Below are positions 34,673 through 43,260 of a stretch of DNA of 64,000 nt, piece after piece; the first letter of the stretch is position 1; each line of letters begins with the position of its first letter. The translations under genes and the position numbers were made by a program. Where the stretch lies: assembly GCA_005502925.1 (NCBI GenBank), contig SCPD01000007.1, positions 124,001 through 188,000 on the forward strand, in the 5' to 3' direction. A model generated the notes under the pieces. That model searched no databases and was not told where the DNA came from. It saw only the letters and a program-made list of their open reading frames with translations. This stretch comes from Rhizobiales bacterium Y(2018) (lineage in GTDB: Bacteria > Pseudomonadota > Alphaproteobacteria > Rhizobiales > Aestuariivirgaceae).

Positions 34673-35677
34673 TCAATGGACCTTGGGGGCGATGACCTCG
34701 CCGCGATGGACCTGCTCGGCGATGACGCAGGCGGCGCTGTGGTCTGAGGAAAGCGCCACTGTCGCGGGCTCGTTCACGGCGCAGATTTCCATGGCCTGCG
34801 GGCAGCGGGTGCGGAACCTGCAGCCCGAGGGCGGATTGGTCGGGCTCGGAACATCACCCTTGAGCACCGGCGCCTCGCGCAAAGCCTCGATCCTGGGATC
34901 GGCGCTCGGCACCGAGGCAAGCAGCGCCGACGTATAGGGATGACCTGGACGTGCATAGACATCGAGCGAGCCCCCACCCTCGATGACCTTGCCGAGATAC
35001 ATGACATAGACGCGCGAGGCGGCCTGGCGCACCAAAGCGAGGTCATGCGCGATGAACAGGCAGGCGACGCCCAGCTCCTTCTGCAAGGTCAGGAACAGGT
35101 TCATGACCTGCGCCCGGATCGAGAGATCGAGCGCGCTCACCGGCTCGTCGCAGATGAGGACGCGCGGCTCGACCGCCAGCGAACGCGCAATGGCGACACG
35201 CTGGCGCTGGCCGCCCGACAGCTCGCGCGGATAACGTTCGGCGAGCACCGCCGGCAGGCCGACCTGATCGAGAAGCTCGAGGATGCGCCGCCGCTGTTCC
35301 GTGTGGTCGGAAACGCCGTGAATGATCAAGGCCTCGGTGATGGCCTCTCCGATCGTCTGCCGGTCGTTGAGCGAGGCATAAGGATCCTGGAAGACATATT
35401 GGATGGCGCGCCGCGTCTCGCGCAATTTGCGGCCGCTGAGCGTGCCGAGATCGACGCCGTCAAGCAGCACACGCCCGCTTTGCGGCTTTTCGAGCCCGAC
35501 GATTGAGCGGCCTAGCGTCGACTTTCCGCAGCCCGATTCACCGACGAGCCCGACGATCTCGCCGGGATTCAGATGGATGCTGACGCCGTCCACCGCCTTG
35601 ACCCACTTGCCGCGTTCGACGCTTTTGAAACGGGTGACGAGATTTTCGACTTTGAGCAGAGCGGTATCAGCCGGCAT
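34673..35677 (-). CDS. Oligopeptide-type ABC transporter ATP-binding protein (OppF/DppF)
   Basis: A 334-residue ATPase. Walker A GESGCGKST, Q-loop YVFQDPYASLN, signature LSGGQRQRVAIARSL, Walker B VLICDEPVSALD and FIAHDLALV are present; a C-terminal oligo_HPY cysteine segment (CRFRTRCPQAMEIC) can carry a regulatory Fe-S site in Dpp proteins. It overlaps the preceding ATPase gene by 11 nt. It forms the ATPase heterodimer with that gene product. Confidence 0.9.
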   Translation of the reverse strand: MPADTALLKVENLVTRFKSVERGKWVKAVDGVSIHLNPGEIVGLVGESGCGKSTLGRSIVGLEKPQSGRVLLDGVDLGTLSGRKLRETRRAIQYVFQDPYASLNDRQTIGEAITEALIIHGVSDHTEQRRRILELLDQVGLPAVLAERYPRELSGGQRQRVAIARSLAVEPRVLICDEPVSALDLSIRAQVMNLFLTLQKELGVACLFIAHDLALVRQAASRVYVMYLGKVIEGGGSLDVYARPGHPYTSALLASVPSADPRIEALREAPVLKGDVPSPTNPPSGCRFRTRCPQAMEICAVNEPATVALSSDHSAACVIAEQVHRGEVIAPKVH

Positions 35678-36674
35678 GGAGAGCCTCGCTGGAGCGGTTC
35701 ACGATGGGACAGGCGGCGAGCACATGGCGATCGGCGGTCGGCGCCAGCAGCGGCCGCGTGGTTTCACAGGTCGCAACCGCATGGCGGCAACGCTCGACGA
35801 AGGCGCAACCCGGAATGGGCGGACCCAGCACCGGTGGCATGCCCGGCAGACCGCGAAAGGCGGAGCCCGGCAAGTCCTCGGCGCGCGGGATCGCGTCGAT
35901 CAAGCCCATCGTGTAGGGGTGCCGCGGCGCCGTCAGCACCGTCTGCACCGGGCCATATTCCATCACCCGTCCGGCATACATGACGGCAAGGCGCGACGCG
36001 ATGCCGGCGACGACGCCCATGTCGTGGGTGATGAGCACCATCGCCATGTTGAGACGCTTCTGCAGATCCTTGAGCAAGGAAATGATCTGCGCCTGCACCG
36101 TCACGTCGAGGGCCGTCGTCGGCTCATCGGCGATGAGGAGCTTGGGCTCGGCCGCGATGGCGATCGCGATCATCACGCGCTGGCGCAGGCCCCCCGACAG
36201 CTCATGCGGATATTGCCGGAGCCGCGCCTCGGGATCGGACATGCGCACCATCTTGAGAAGATCGAGCGCCCGCGCCTCGGCCTGCGTCGAGGTGAGGCTC
36301 AGATGCAATTCGGCCACCTCGGCGATCTGCCGGCGGATGGTCCGCGCCGGGTTGAGCGCGCTCATCGGGTCCTGGAAGATGACGCCGATCGACCCGCCGC
36401 GCAGCTTGCGCAGAGCCTCGTCATTCATCCCCACCAGCTCCTTGTCGTCGAAGCGGATCGAGCCCGAGACATGGATGCTGACACCCAGCGGCATGAGGCC
36501 GAGCGGTGCGAAATTGAGCACTGTCTTGCCGCTGCCGCTTTCACCGACAATGGCGAGCGTCTCGCCGGCCGCGACCGAATAGGAGACCTGATCGACCGGA
36601 CGCAAAGCCGAGCGGGCGGTGAACAGATCGATGCAGAGGTCGCGGACGGTCAGGATCGGGGATGACGTGCTCAT
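35667..36674 (-). CDS. Oligopeptide-type ABC transporter ATP-binding protein (OppD/DppD)
   Basis: A 335-residue ATPase with Walker A GESGSGKT, Q-loop GVIFQDPMSALNP, signature LSGGLRQRVMIAIAIA, Walker B LLIADEPTTALD and switch histidine LITHDMGVV, plus an oligo_HPY C-terminus (GCAFVERCRHAVATC). The start at 36674 overlaps the permease stop as ATGA; a longer frame upstream lies over the permease gene and is not coding. Confidence 0.9.
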   Translation of the reverse strand: MSTSSPILTVRDLCIDLFTARSALRPVDQVSYSVAAGETLAIVGESGSGKTVLNFAPLGLMPLGVSIHVSGSIRFDDKELVGMNDEALRKLRGGSIGVIFQDPMSALNPARTIRRQIAEVAELHLSLTSTQAEARALDLLKMVRMSDPEARLRQYPHELSGGLRQRVMIAIAIAAEPKLLIADEPTTALDVTVQAQIISLLKDLQKRLNMAMVLITHDMGVVAGIASRLAVMYAGRVMEYGPVQTVLTAPRHPYTMGLIDAIPRAEDLPGSAFRGLPGMPPVLGPPIPGCAFVERCRHAVATCETTRPLLAPTADRHVLAACPIVNRSSEALHAG

Positions 36675-37561
36675 GCTGCTTCCCTCGTCCACAAGGCCGC
36701 GGTCAGTTGCCGCTTGCGCAGGATCTTCGCCGACAGCGGGGTCGGCACGCGGTTGAGCGCCACGGCTTCGCCGAGCAGATTGAAGCCGATCACCACCGCC
36801 GTCAGCGCGAGGCCGGGCAGGATCACCTGGCGGGGCGACGCCTCGAGATAGGGCAGCGCGTCGACGAGCATCTGGCCCCATTCGGGTGTCGGCGGCTGGA
36901 TGCCGAGTCCTAAGAAGCTCAAGGTGGCGATGGCCAGCGCGACCGCGCCCGCATCCGCCGTGGCATAGACAAGCACGGCGCCCAGCGTCGTCGGCAGCAG
37001 ATGCTTGAAATAGATGCGCAACGGGCTGGCGCCGAGGACGCGCAGGGATTCGATATGCGGGCGGTTCATCACATTGACCGCGACGGCACGGCTGATCCGG
37101 GCGCTGCCCGGCCACCAGGCGAGCGCCAGCGCCAGGATCATGTTCCAATAACCGGTGCCGAAGATGCCGATGACGGCGAGCGCCACGATGAGGCTCGGCA
37201 TGGCGAGACCGACATCGACGATGCGCATCAACCCCTCCTCCACCCAGCCGCGCCGATAGCCGGCGATGGTGCCGATGGTGACGCCGACCGACAGCGCCAG
37301 GATGAGCACCAGGCTCATGCCGACGACGGAAGTGCGCGCCGCGGCGATCAGCCGGCTCAGCGTGTCGCGGCCGAGATGATCGGTCCCCAGCCAATGGCTG
37401 ATGGACATGTCCTGGTTCGCCTGCAGCAGGTCCTGGGCATTGGGATCATGCGGCGTCAGCCACGGCGCGAAGATGCCGAGAAACAGGAAGATGGCGACCG
37501 CGCCGACCGCGACTTTCGGCATGCCGGCAAGGGTGGAGAGAAAAGCGCGCAGGAATTTCAT
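36671..37561 (-). CDS. Oligopeptide-type ABC transporter permease (OppC/DppC)
   Basis: A 296-residue membrane permease. It has an N-terminal helix (VAVGAVAIFLFLGIFAPWL), the GTDHLGRDTLSRLIAAARTS segment that is diagnostic for DppC-like subunits, and an EAA-type loop ESLRVLGASPLRIYFKHLLP. AGGGAGCTGACG precedes the ATG. It pairs with the permease encoded 2 nt upstream. Confidence 0.9.
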   Translation of the reverse strand: MKFLRAFLSTLAGMPKVAVGAVAIFLFLGIFAPWLTPHDPNAQDLLQANQDMSISHWLGTDHLGRDTLSRLIAAARTSVVGMSLVLILALSVGVTIGTIAGYRRGWVEEGLMRIVDVGLAMPSLIVALAVIGIFGTGYWNMILALALAWWPGSARISRAVAVNVMNRPHIESLRVLGASPLRIYFKHLLPTTLGAVLVYATADAGAVALAIATLSFLGLGIQPPTPEWGQMLVDALPYLEASPRQVILPGLALTAVVIGFNLLGEAVALNRVPTPLSAKILRKRQLTAALWTREAA

Positions 37562-37563
37562 CG

Positions 37564-38499
37564 TCAGCTCCCTTGGCGCCTGAGTTTGGGGTCGGTGAAG
37601 ATCATGCCGATATCGACCAGAAGATTGAGAAGGATGAAAAAGGAGATGAAGATCAGGAGGCAGGCCTGGACCACCATGAAGTCGCGAAAGCGGATGCCGG
37701 TGAGGAAGAGATCGCCGACGCCATGCCAGGCGAAGAGCGGCTCGACCACCACGGCACCGACCACCATCACGCCGGTCTGGGCGCCCAACGCGTTGATGTA
37801 GGTGGGCGCGATATTGGGCAGCGCGTCACGGAAGAGAATGGCGCGCCGGTTCAGCCCCTTGGCGACGGCGGTGAGCGCGAAGGGACGCGCCATCGCCTCT
37901 TCGAGCCCTACCCTCACTACCCGGCTCAACACCGCGGCCGGCAGGAGCCCGATGGTGATCCAAGGCAGAATCCAGCTCGACGGGCCTGCGAGGCCGAAGG
38001 TCGGCACGAGGCGAAGCTCGACCGCGAAGGCATAGATCAGCAGCGCGCCGACGAAGAAGGACGGCATCGACGCACCCAGCAAGGCGACCCCGCGGCCCGC
38101 CACATCCGGCCAGTGCCTGGGCCACATGGCCCCGGCGAAGCCGAAGACGAGGCTGAGAAGCAAGGCGACCGTGCCGCCGCCCGCCACCAGCATCGCCGTG
38201 ACCGGAATACGGCTCGCCAGCGCCGGACCTACTTCCTCGCCCGTCTTGTACGAAATGCCGAGATTGCCGGTGAGCGCCCCCGTTAGCCATCCGGCATACC
38301 GCACCGGGATGGGATCGTTGAGCCCGAGCTCCTCCTCGATCTTCTGGATGTCGGCGAAGCTCGCATTGGGCGATCTCAATTCGGCGATCAGCACCGCGAT
38401 ATTGCCGGGCGCCGACACGACGAGCGTGAAGCAGAGCAGCGTGGCGAGGACCAGCAGCACCAGCGAGTTACGGACCCGGCGCGAGACCAGAGAGAGCAT
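37564..38499 (-). CDS. Oligopeptide-type ABC transporter permease (OppB/DppB)
   Basis: A 311-residue membrane permease with an N-terminal helix around residues 10-30, a periplasmic region containing EELGLNDPIPVRYAGWL, the family's PSFFVGALLIY segment and the coupling loop TAVAKGLNRRAILFRDALPN. It follows the binding-protein gene by 3 nt. Confidence 0.9.
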   Translation of the reverse strand: MLSLVSRRVRNSLVLLVLATLLCFTLVVSAPGNIAVLIAELRSPNASFADIQKIEEELGLNDPIPVRYAGWLTGALTGNLGISYKTGEEVGPALASRIPVTAMLVAGGGTVALLLSLVFGFAGAMWPRHWPDVAGRGVALLGASMPSFFVGALLIYAFAVELRLVPTFGLAGPSSWILPWITIGLLPAAVLSRVVRVGLEEAMARPFALTAVAKGLNRRAILFRDALPNIAPTYINALGAQTGVMVVGAVVVEPLFAWHGVGDLFLTGIRFRDFMVVQACLLIFISFFILLNLLVDIGMIFTDPKLRRQGS

Positions 38500-38502
38500 G
38501 GC

Positions 38503-40083
38503 CTAGCCCTGCTCGCTCAAGGTGATGCCTTCATAGGGAAGGTCATATTCGGTCGTCGGCGGCGTGAAGCCTTTCACGCGCGGAGAGTGCGCCCACATCG
38601 ACGGCACATAGAGCAAGGGGGCCACTGCCACCTCGGCCTGGAGCCAGTCATAGATATTCTGCAGCGCGGTTTCGATATTCGCTTCCGACGCCTGCATCAC
38701 CGCGGTGACCAGCGGGTCGAGATTCTGCGCGTCGAGGAAAAGCTTGCCGTCGACGCCATTGTCATAGGTCGACAGGAACAGGCCGACGATGCTGCCGAAG
38801 GGTTCGTAGGGCGCGCCGAAAGTGAGGAAGAAGGCCATGTCATATTTACGCGCCGGGATATCGCTGTGGCGCGACGCATGGTCGATCGAGCGGATCGTCA
38901 GGTCGATGCCGATTTCGCGCAGCTGCGCCTGCATGACCTCGGCGACGGCACGCGATCCGGCGATCTGCTCCTCGCTCGCGACGAGCTCGACGGCGAGCGG
39001 CTTGCCATCCTTCTCGCGGATCTCATCACCCGTCCATCCCGCCTCTTCGAGCAAGGCCTTGGCGGCGGCTACATCGCGCTTCGGGACGTCGAGGCGTTTG
39101 CCGGCCATCGGCACGGTGGGTGCGAAGAAATTGCCGGCGGGCTGCGCCAGTCCCTGATAGAGCACCTGGGCGATCGCCGCGCGATCGAACCCGATATTGA
39201 TCGCCTTGCGGACGCGCGCGTCTTTCAGCGCCGCATTGCGGTCGGGGTTGAAGCCCAGCACGATCGTGGTCGTGCCAGTCTCGACCGACACCTCGATGCC
39301 GGCCTTCTTGAGCGTCGTCGCCTCATTGGCGGTGAGCGGCGCCAGGAAATCGCCGCCCGTCAGATCGATCTCGCCGGCCCGGAGCGCCGCCATGCGGCTG
39401 CGTGAATCCGGCAGTACTTTGAGCTCGAGGCGCTCGAAGGACGGCTTGTCGCCCCAATAGCCGTCGAAGCGGCGGAACGAGCTGCCTTCATTGGTAGCGC
39501 TATCCTGAATCCACGGGCCGGTGCCGACCGGAGCCTGATAAGCGCCATCCTTATCGACGGATTTCGGGCTGAGAAAGCGGCTCGGGCGGATGAAGGAGAG
39601 CTCATAAAGAAGGCCGAGCACCGGCTCCTTGAACCTGATCTCGACCGTATTCTCGTCGATGATCTTCTTGCTCTCATAGGCGCGCGACAGGTTCATCCAG
39701 TTCTGCGCGTCCTTTCCGATCCAGCGGTCGAGATTCCACATGCAGCTCTCGGCGTTCCACGCCGCGCCGTCCTGGAAGGTCACGCCCTGGCGCAGCTTAA
39801 GGCGCAGGAGCTTGCCGCCCTCCTCGAGCGCCCATTCAGTGGCGAGGCAAGGCAGCGCCTCGCCGTTCCGGCCGTAACGGATCAAGGGCTCGAAGATGAG
39901 GTCCTGCACGCCCCAGAGGCCTGCATATTTATGCGGATTGAGATCGCCGGCCGGCTTCATGATCGCGACCGTCAGCGCCCCGCCTCCGGCGGTCTGCGCG
40001 ATGGCGGAGAAGATCGGGAATGTACCAAAGGCGGCAGGCGTGGCGAGCATGCCCTTGAGAAAGATGCGTCTGGACGTCGTCAT
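38503..40083 (-). CDS. Periplasmic solute-binding protein, family 5 (peptide/nickel/opine type)
   Basis: A 526-residue cluster C binding protein with a Tat-like signal (RRIFLKGMLATPAAFGTF; mature start near residue 30). LTVAIMKPAGDLNPHKYAG opens the mature fold, with LRLRQGVTFQDGAAWNAE and VRKAINIGFDRAAIAQVLYQG in the usual places. Ligands of this family include peptides, opines, nickel chelates and glutathione. It is the first gene of the operon, with a GAGGGAA ribosome binding site and two GntR/UTRA operators in the promoter. Confidence 0.88.
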   Translation of the reverse strand: MTTSRRIFLKGMLATPAAFGTFPIFSAIAQTAGGGALTVAIMKPAGDLNPHKYAGLWGVQDLIFEPLIRYGRNGEALPCLATEWALEEGGKLLRLKLRQGVTFQDGAAWNAESCMWNLDRWIGKDAQNWMNLSRAYESKKIIDENTVEIRFKEPVLGLLYELSFIRPSRFLSPKSVDKDGAYQAPVGTGPWIQDSATNEGSSFRRFDGYWGDKPSFERLELKVLPDSRSRMAALRAGEIDLTGGDFLAPLTANEATTLKKAGIEVSVETGTTTIVLGFNPDRNAALKDARVRKAINIGFDRAAIAQVLYQGLAQPAGNFFAPTVPMAGKRLDVPKRDVAAAKALLEEAGWTGDEIREKDGKPLAVELVASEEQIAGSRAVAEVMQAQLREIGIDLTIRSIDHASRHSDIPARKYDMAFFLTFGAPYEPFGSIVGLFLSTYDNGVDGKLFLDAQNLDPLVTAVMQASEANIETALQNIYDWLQAEVAVAPLLYVPSMWAHSPRVKGFTPPTTEYDLPYEGITLSEQG

Positions 40084-40105
40084 CGGCGTTTCCCTCGTTT
40101 TTGTT

Positions 40106-40121
40106 TATTGTCTATACAATA
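40106..40121 (-). promoter_or_regulatory. GntR/UTRA operator 1 of the ABC operon
   Basis: TATTGTCTATACAATA is an inverted repeat (TATTGT/ACAATA arms) just downstream of the -10 box, about 23 nt before the binding-protein ATG. It shares the GTCTA core with the site at the regulator promoter. Confidence 0.72.
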
Positions 40122-40122
40122 A

Positions 40123-40153
40123 GAAATATGAGATTTTTATTGTCTAGGCAATA
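40123..40153 (-). promoter_or_regulatory. ABC operon promoter with GntR/UTRA operator 2
   Basis: On the minus strand TTGCCT (40146-40151) and TATTTC (40123-40128) are 17 bp apart. The -35 box lies inside a second operator, TATTGTCTAGGCAATA (40138-40153). The centres of the two operators are 32 bp apart, close to three helical turns, which suits cooperative binding on one DNA face. Confidence 0.7.
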
Positions 40154-40226
40154 GAAAATTTTCGCTCCGGCGAAATTTCGCCGGGGCCCGAAAACTTGCG
40201 TCCGATGTAAGTGGAGCGGTGCGGCC

Positions 40227-40877
40227 CTATGGCTTGGCGGCGCGTTGGCTCAGGATCGCCGCCAGCGGATTGGCGGTCGGGGCGGCGGCACGCTTCAGCG
40301 TGTTCGTGTCGTGATGGTTGAACGGCTTGCCATGCACGAAGAGCTCGGTCTGGACGAGATAGGTCCAGCTGTCGTTGTCGTTGAAGGTGATATCGATGCG
40401 GTAGCTGTCGGTGCGAAAGGCTTCATCGAGAAACTCGGTCGAGCAGATGCCGTATTTCGTGTCGCCGCGTTTGGCCGCGACCGAGATTTTCCGGTCATCC
40501 GGTTTCGCATGCCCTGCCGCCAGCAGGACCTGGCCGCGCGGAATGGCGACGGTCTGCATGATGAGGCCGGTCGCCGGCTCCCACAGCCAATAGCCGACCT
40601 GATCGTGGAAGGTGACGTCTTCCTCGGGCGTGTTGATGTGGATGTGATAGCGCAGGCCATAGAAGAGCTGCGGGCCATTGGCCTGCGCATCGATCGGATC
40701 CATGCGCACATGCTCGATGAACACACGCCGTTCCGGCCCATCCGCCTTGGGATTTATGTCGACGCCCTTGTCCGCCTGCCACAGTCCGGCGAGACCGCGC
40801 AACGGACCCAGATTGGCGAGCGTGTCGGGGGACACATTCGTGGGCTCGGTGAAGATGTCGGCGGGAATGGGAAGCAT
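40227..40877 (-). CDS. Heme-binding beta-barrel (nitrobindin/FABP-like) domain protein
   Basis: A 216-residue protein with the features of the nitrobindin/THAP4-like ten-strand barrel: LGPLRGLAGLWQADKG at the start, a central run of strands (FYGLRYHIHI, FHDQVGYWLWEPATGLIMQ) and a C-terminal histidine-rich HHDTNTLKRA stretch. Related proteins bind heme and react with nitric oxide or peroxynitrite; heme ligation cannot be confirmed here. It lies 16 nt downstream of an M20 amidohydrolase gene and may be co-transcribed with it. Confidence 0.65.
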   Translation of the reverse strand: MLPIPADIFTEPTNVSPDTLANLGPLRGLAGLWQADKGVDINPKADGPERRVFIEHVRMDPIDAQANGPQLFYGLRYHIHINTPEEDVTFHDQVGYWLWEPATGLIMQTVAIPRGQVLLAAGHAKPDDRKISVAAKRGDTKYGICSTEFLDEAFRTDSYRIDITFNDNDSWTYLVQTELFVHGKPFNHHDTNTLKRAAAPTANPLAAILSQRAAKP

Positions 40878-40893
40878 CGGTGAACCCCCTTGT

Positions 40894-42084
40894 CTATGTG
40901 GTATCAGTCGCGAGAAACCGTGTTGCGGCGGCGGCGAGCGTCACCGCGCCGACCGGCAGCGCCGCCTCATCGACCCGAAATTTCGGATGATGCAACGGAT
41001 AGACCGCGTCCATCGTTTCGTTGCGGATACCGAGGCGGAAATAGACCGACGGGCGTTTCTCGCTGTAGAAGCCGAAGTCATCCGCCGCAGTCCAGCCAGG
41101 CGCATTCAGCACATTCTCTGGCCCGAATTTCTCCACGGCGCTGTCGGCGACGATGCGGGTGAGCTCCTTGTCATTCACCACCGGCGGCTCGCCGCGTTTG
41201 ATGTCGAGCTCGACCTTGGCCTGGTGGCTCTGCGCCACGCCATTGAGGATTTCGCGCAAGCGCTTCCAGGCCTTGGCCCGCGTCGCCTCATTGCCGCTGC
41301 GGATCGTGCCCTTCAGTCTCACTTTGTCGGCGATGACATTATAAGCTCCACCGCCTTCGAATCCGGTCACCGAGATGACCAGCGGGTCGTAAGGATCGAT
41401 CTCACGGGCCACGATCTTCTGGATCTCCGACACCATCGCCGCGGCGGTGGCGATCGCATCGACACCCTCGGACGGCTTCGCCGCATGGGCGGACGAGCCC
41501 GTCACGGTCGCATCGAAGATATCGCAAGCGAGCGTATAGGGACCGCTGCCCACCGCGATCTTGCCTGCGTCCGTATAAGGATCGACATGGATGCCGATGG
41601 CCCCATCGACATCATCGAGCAGCCCCGCCTCGACCACCCGCCGGCCGCCCAGCGGTTCCGCCTCCTCGGCCGGCTGGAAGATGATGCGCACCGTACCGCC
41701 GAATGTGTCACGTGAGCGATGCAGATGCGCCGCGGTGGCAAAGACCATGGCCGCATGCGCGTCATGGCCGCAGGCATGCATGACGCCCGGATTGAGGGAG
41801 GAGAACTCGACACCCGACTCCTCCAGGATCGGCAGCGCATCGATATCGGCGCGGATCGCCACCTTGCGGTTGGAGGCTTGCGCTTCGCCGACAATGTCGA
41901 CGGCGAGGCCGTAGCCCGCCACTTCGCGCACACCGGCAAGGCCTTCCTTCTCGAGCGCCTGCTTGAGGTAGGCTTGCGTCTTCACCTCCTCATTCGAAAG
42001 CTCCGGATGGCGGTGCAGATGGCGGCGGATCTCGATCATCCGATCGAGAATATCCTCAGCTATCCCCTGCTCACGCTTTGACAT
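40894..42084 (-). CDS. M20D family amidohydrolase (aminoacylase/hippurate hydrolase type)
   Basis: A 396-residue dizinc enzyme with RRHLHRHPELSNEE near the N-terminus, the metal-binding cysteine-histidine block HACGHDAHAAM, FQPAEEAEPLGGRR with the catalytic glutamates, and a dimerisation domain (GSSAHAAKPSEGVDA). Members cleave N-acyl amino acids, including auxin conjugates and hippurate. It overlaps the M24 gene upstream by 14 nt, indicating a functional pair: one opens or cleaves the substrate and the other deacylates the product. Confidence 0.87.
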   Translation of the reverse strand: MSKREQGIAEDILDRMIEIRRHLHRHPELSNEEVKTQAYLKQALEKEGLAGVREVAGYGLAVDIVGEAQASNRKVAIRADIDALPILEESGVEFSSLNPGVMHACGHDAHAAMVFATAAHLHRSRDTFGGTVRIIFQPAEEAEPLGGRRVVEAGLLDDVDGAIGIHVDPYTDAGKIAVGSGPYTLACDIFDATVTGSSAHAAKPSEGVDAIATAAAMVSEIQKIVAREIDPYDPLVISVTGFEGGGAYNVIADKVRLKGTIRSGNEATRAKAWKRLREILNGVAQSHQAKVELDIKRGEPPVVNDKELTRIVADSAVEKFGPENVLNAPGWTAADDFGFYSEKRPSVYFRLGIRNETMDAVYPLHHPKFRVDEAALPVGAVTLAAAATRFLATDTT

Positions 42085-43249
42085 GGATCTCCCTCGGAAA
42101 CTTGGTCAGCGTCTCGTTGCCGCGCTCGGTGACGAGAATGGTCTCGCTCACTTCGATGCCCCAGCCCTCCATCCACATGCCGAGGATGCTATGCACCACA
42201 TTACCGGGCTCCAGCACCGTCTTGTCGCCGGGGCGCAGGCTGATCGTATGCTCGCCCCAATCGGGTGGATAGGCAACCCCGATCGAATAGCCGATGCGCG
42301 ATTTCTTCTTGAGGCCATGACGTTCGATCACCTTGCGCCAGGCTGCCTCGACATCTTCCGCCAGAATACCCGGCTTCGTCGTGGCGAGCACCGCATCCAT
42401 GCCTTCGATGACCGCCTTGGCCGTGTCGGCGACGCGCTGCGGCGTCTTGCCCAGCTGCATGGTGCGGGCGAGCCCCGCCGCATAACGCCGGCAGACGCCG
42501 GCAAGCTCGAGCGCGATCGTCTCATTGGCGCCGAAGCGGCGGTCGCTCCACATGATATGCGGCGCCGAGGCGTTCTCGCCGCCGAGAATGGTCGGCGGTA
42601 GCGCCGTGATGTCGCCGGCGAAATCAGGACTGCCCGCGACTTGCACGCCCTGGATCTGGGCGATGGCGTCACATTCGCGTACGCCCGGCGCGATCACCTC
42701 ATAGGCCTTGCTGACGGCCGCCTGCGCCAGCAGCGAGGCCTTGCGCAGATACTCGATCTCCGGCTTCGTCTTCACCGCGCGAATCCAGTTCACCAGGAGA
42801 TCGGCGTCATGGAATTTCGCATTGGGAAGGCCGGCGGTGAGCCGCGCATGCGCCTTGGGCGAGTAATAATAGGCTTCGAGCTCGATGCCGATACGGCGGC
42901 TGCCCCAGCCCTTTCTGCTGATCCACTGCGCGATCCAATCCATCGGATGGCGGTCGACGCGCTGCACATGGTCCTCCGGAAAGCCGACGACATTTTCAGG
43001 CTTCATCCAGGCGGTGAGCAGACCGCCCGCCGCATCCATGGCGCGTCCGATCCACACCGGCTCTTCATTCTCGATCGGCACCAGCACGACCTGCGGCGTA
43101 TAGAAAGACCAGCCGTCATAGCCGGTGATGTAATGCTGATTGGCGACGTCATTGACGATCAGGAGATCGAGGCCGCGTTTCTCCATCTCGGTCCTGATCT
43201 TCTTCAGTCGGAGATCGTACTCCGCACGCGCGAAAGGCAATTCGATCAT
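42071..43249 (-). CDS. M24-fold hydrolase resembling ectoine hydrolase (DoeA/EutD)
   Basis: A 392-residue creatinase-fold protein. ITGYDGWSFYTPQ (41-53), the VQRVDRHPM stretch, APHIMWSDRRF (229-239) and GVAYPPDWGEHTISLRPGD (324-342) resemble my recollection of DoeA ectoine hydrolases. The canonical M24 metal ligands are lost (first Asp is Glu248, second is Gly259, the His position is Tyr321), as expected for hydrolases of this branch that cut ring or amidino bonds rather than peptides. The partner gene is an M20D deacylase, whereas classical ectoine operons pair DoeA with an AstE/AspA-type DoeB, so the substrate may be an ectoine-like or other cyclic amidine. Confidence 0.68.
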   Translation of the reverse strand: MIELPFARAEYDLRLKKIRTEMEKRGLDLLIVNDVANQHYITGYDGWSFYTPQVVLVPIENEEPVWIGRAMDAAGGLLTAWMKPENVVGFPEDHVQRVDRHPMDWIAQWISRKGWGSRRIGIELEAYYYSPKAHARLTAGLPNAKFHDADLLVNWIRAVKTKPEIEYLRKASLLAQAAVSKAYEVIAPGVRECDAIAQIQGVQVAGSPDFAGDITALPPTILGGENASAPHIMWSDRRFGANETIALELAGVCRRYAAGLARTMQLGKTPQRVADTAKAVIEGMDAVLATTKPGILAEDVEAAWRKVIERHGLKKKSRIGYSIGVAYPPDWGEHTISLRPGDKTVLEPGNVVHSILGMWMEGWGIEVSETILVTERGNETLTKFPREIHVKA

Positions 43250-43260
43250 ATCCAGACTTT

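Noticed and set aside
36675-37394. N-terminal extension of the OppD-like ATPase to about 575 residues
   Set aside because: The extension lies over the permease gene in another frame, is Arg/Gly-rich without domain character, and the ATGA overlap start at 36674 gives the normal family length.
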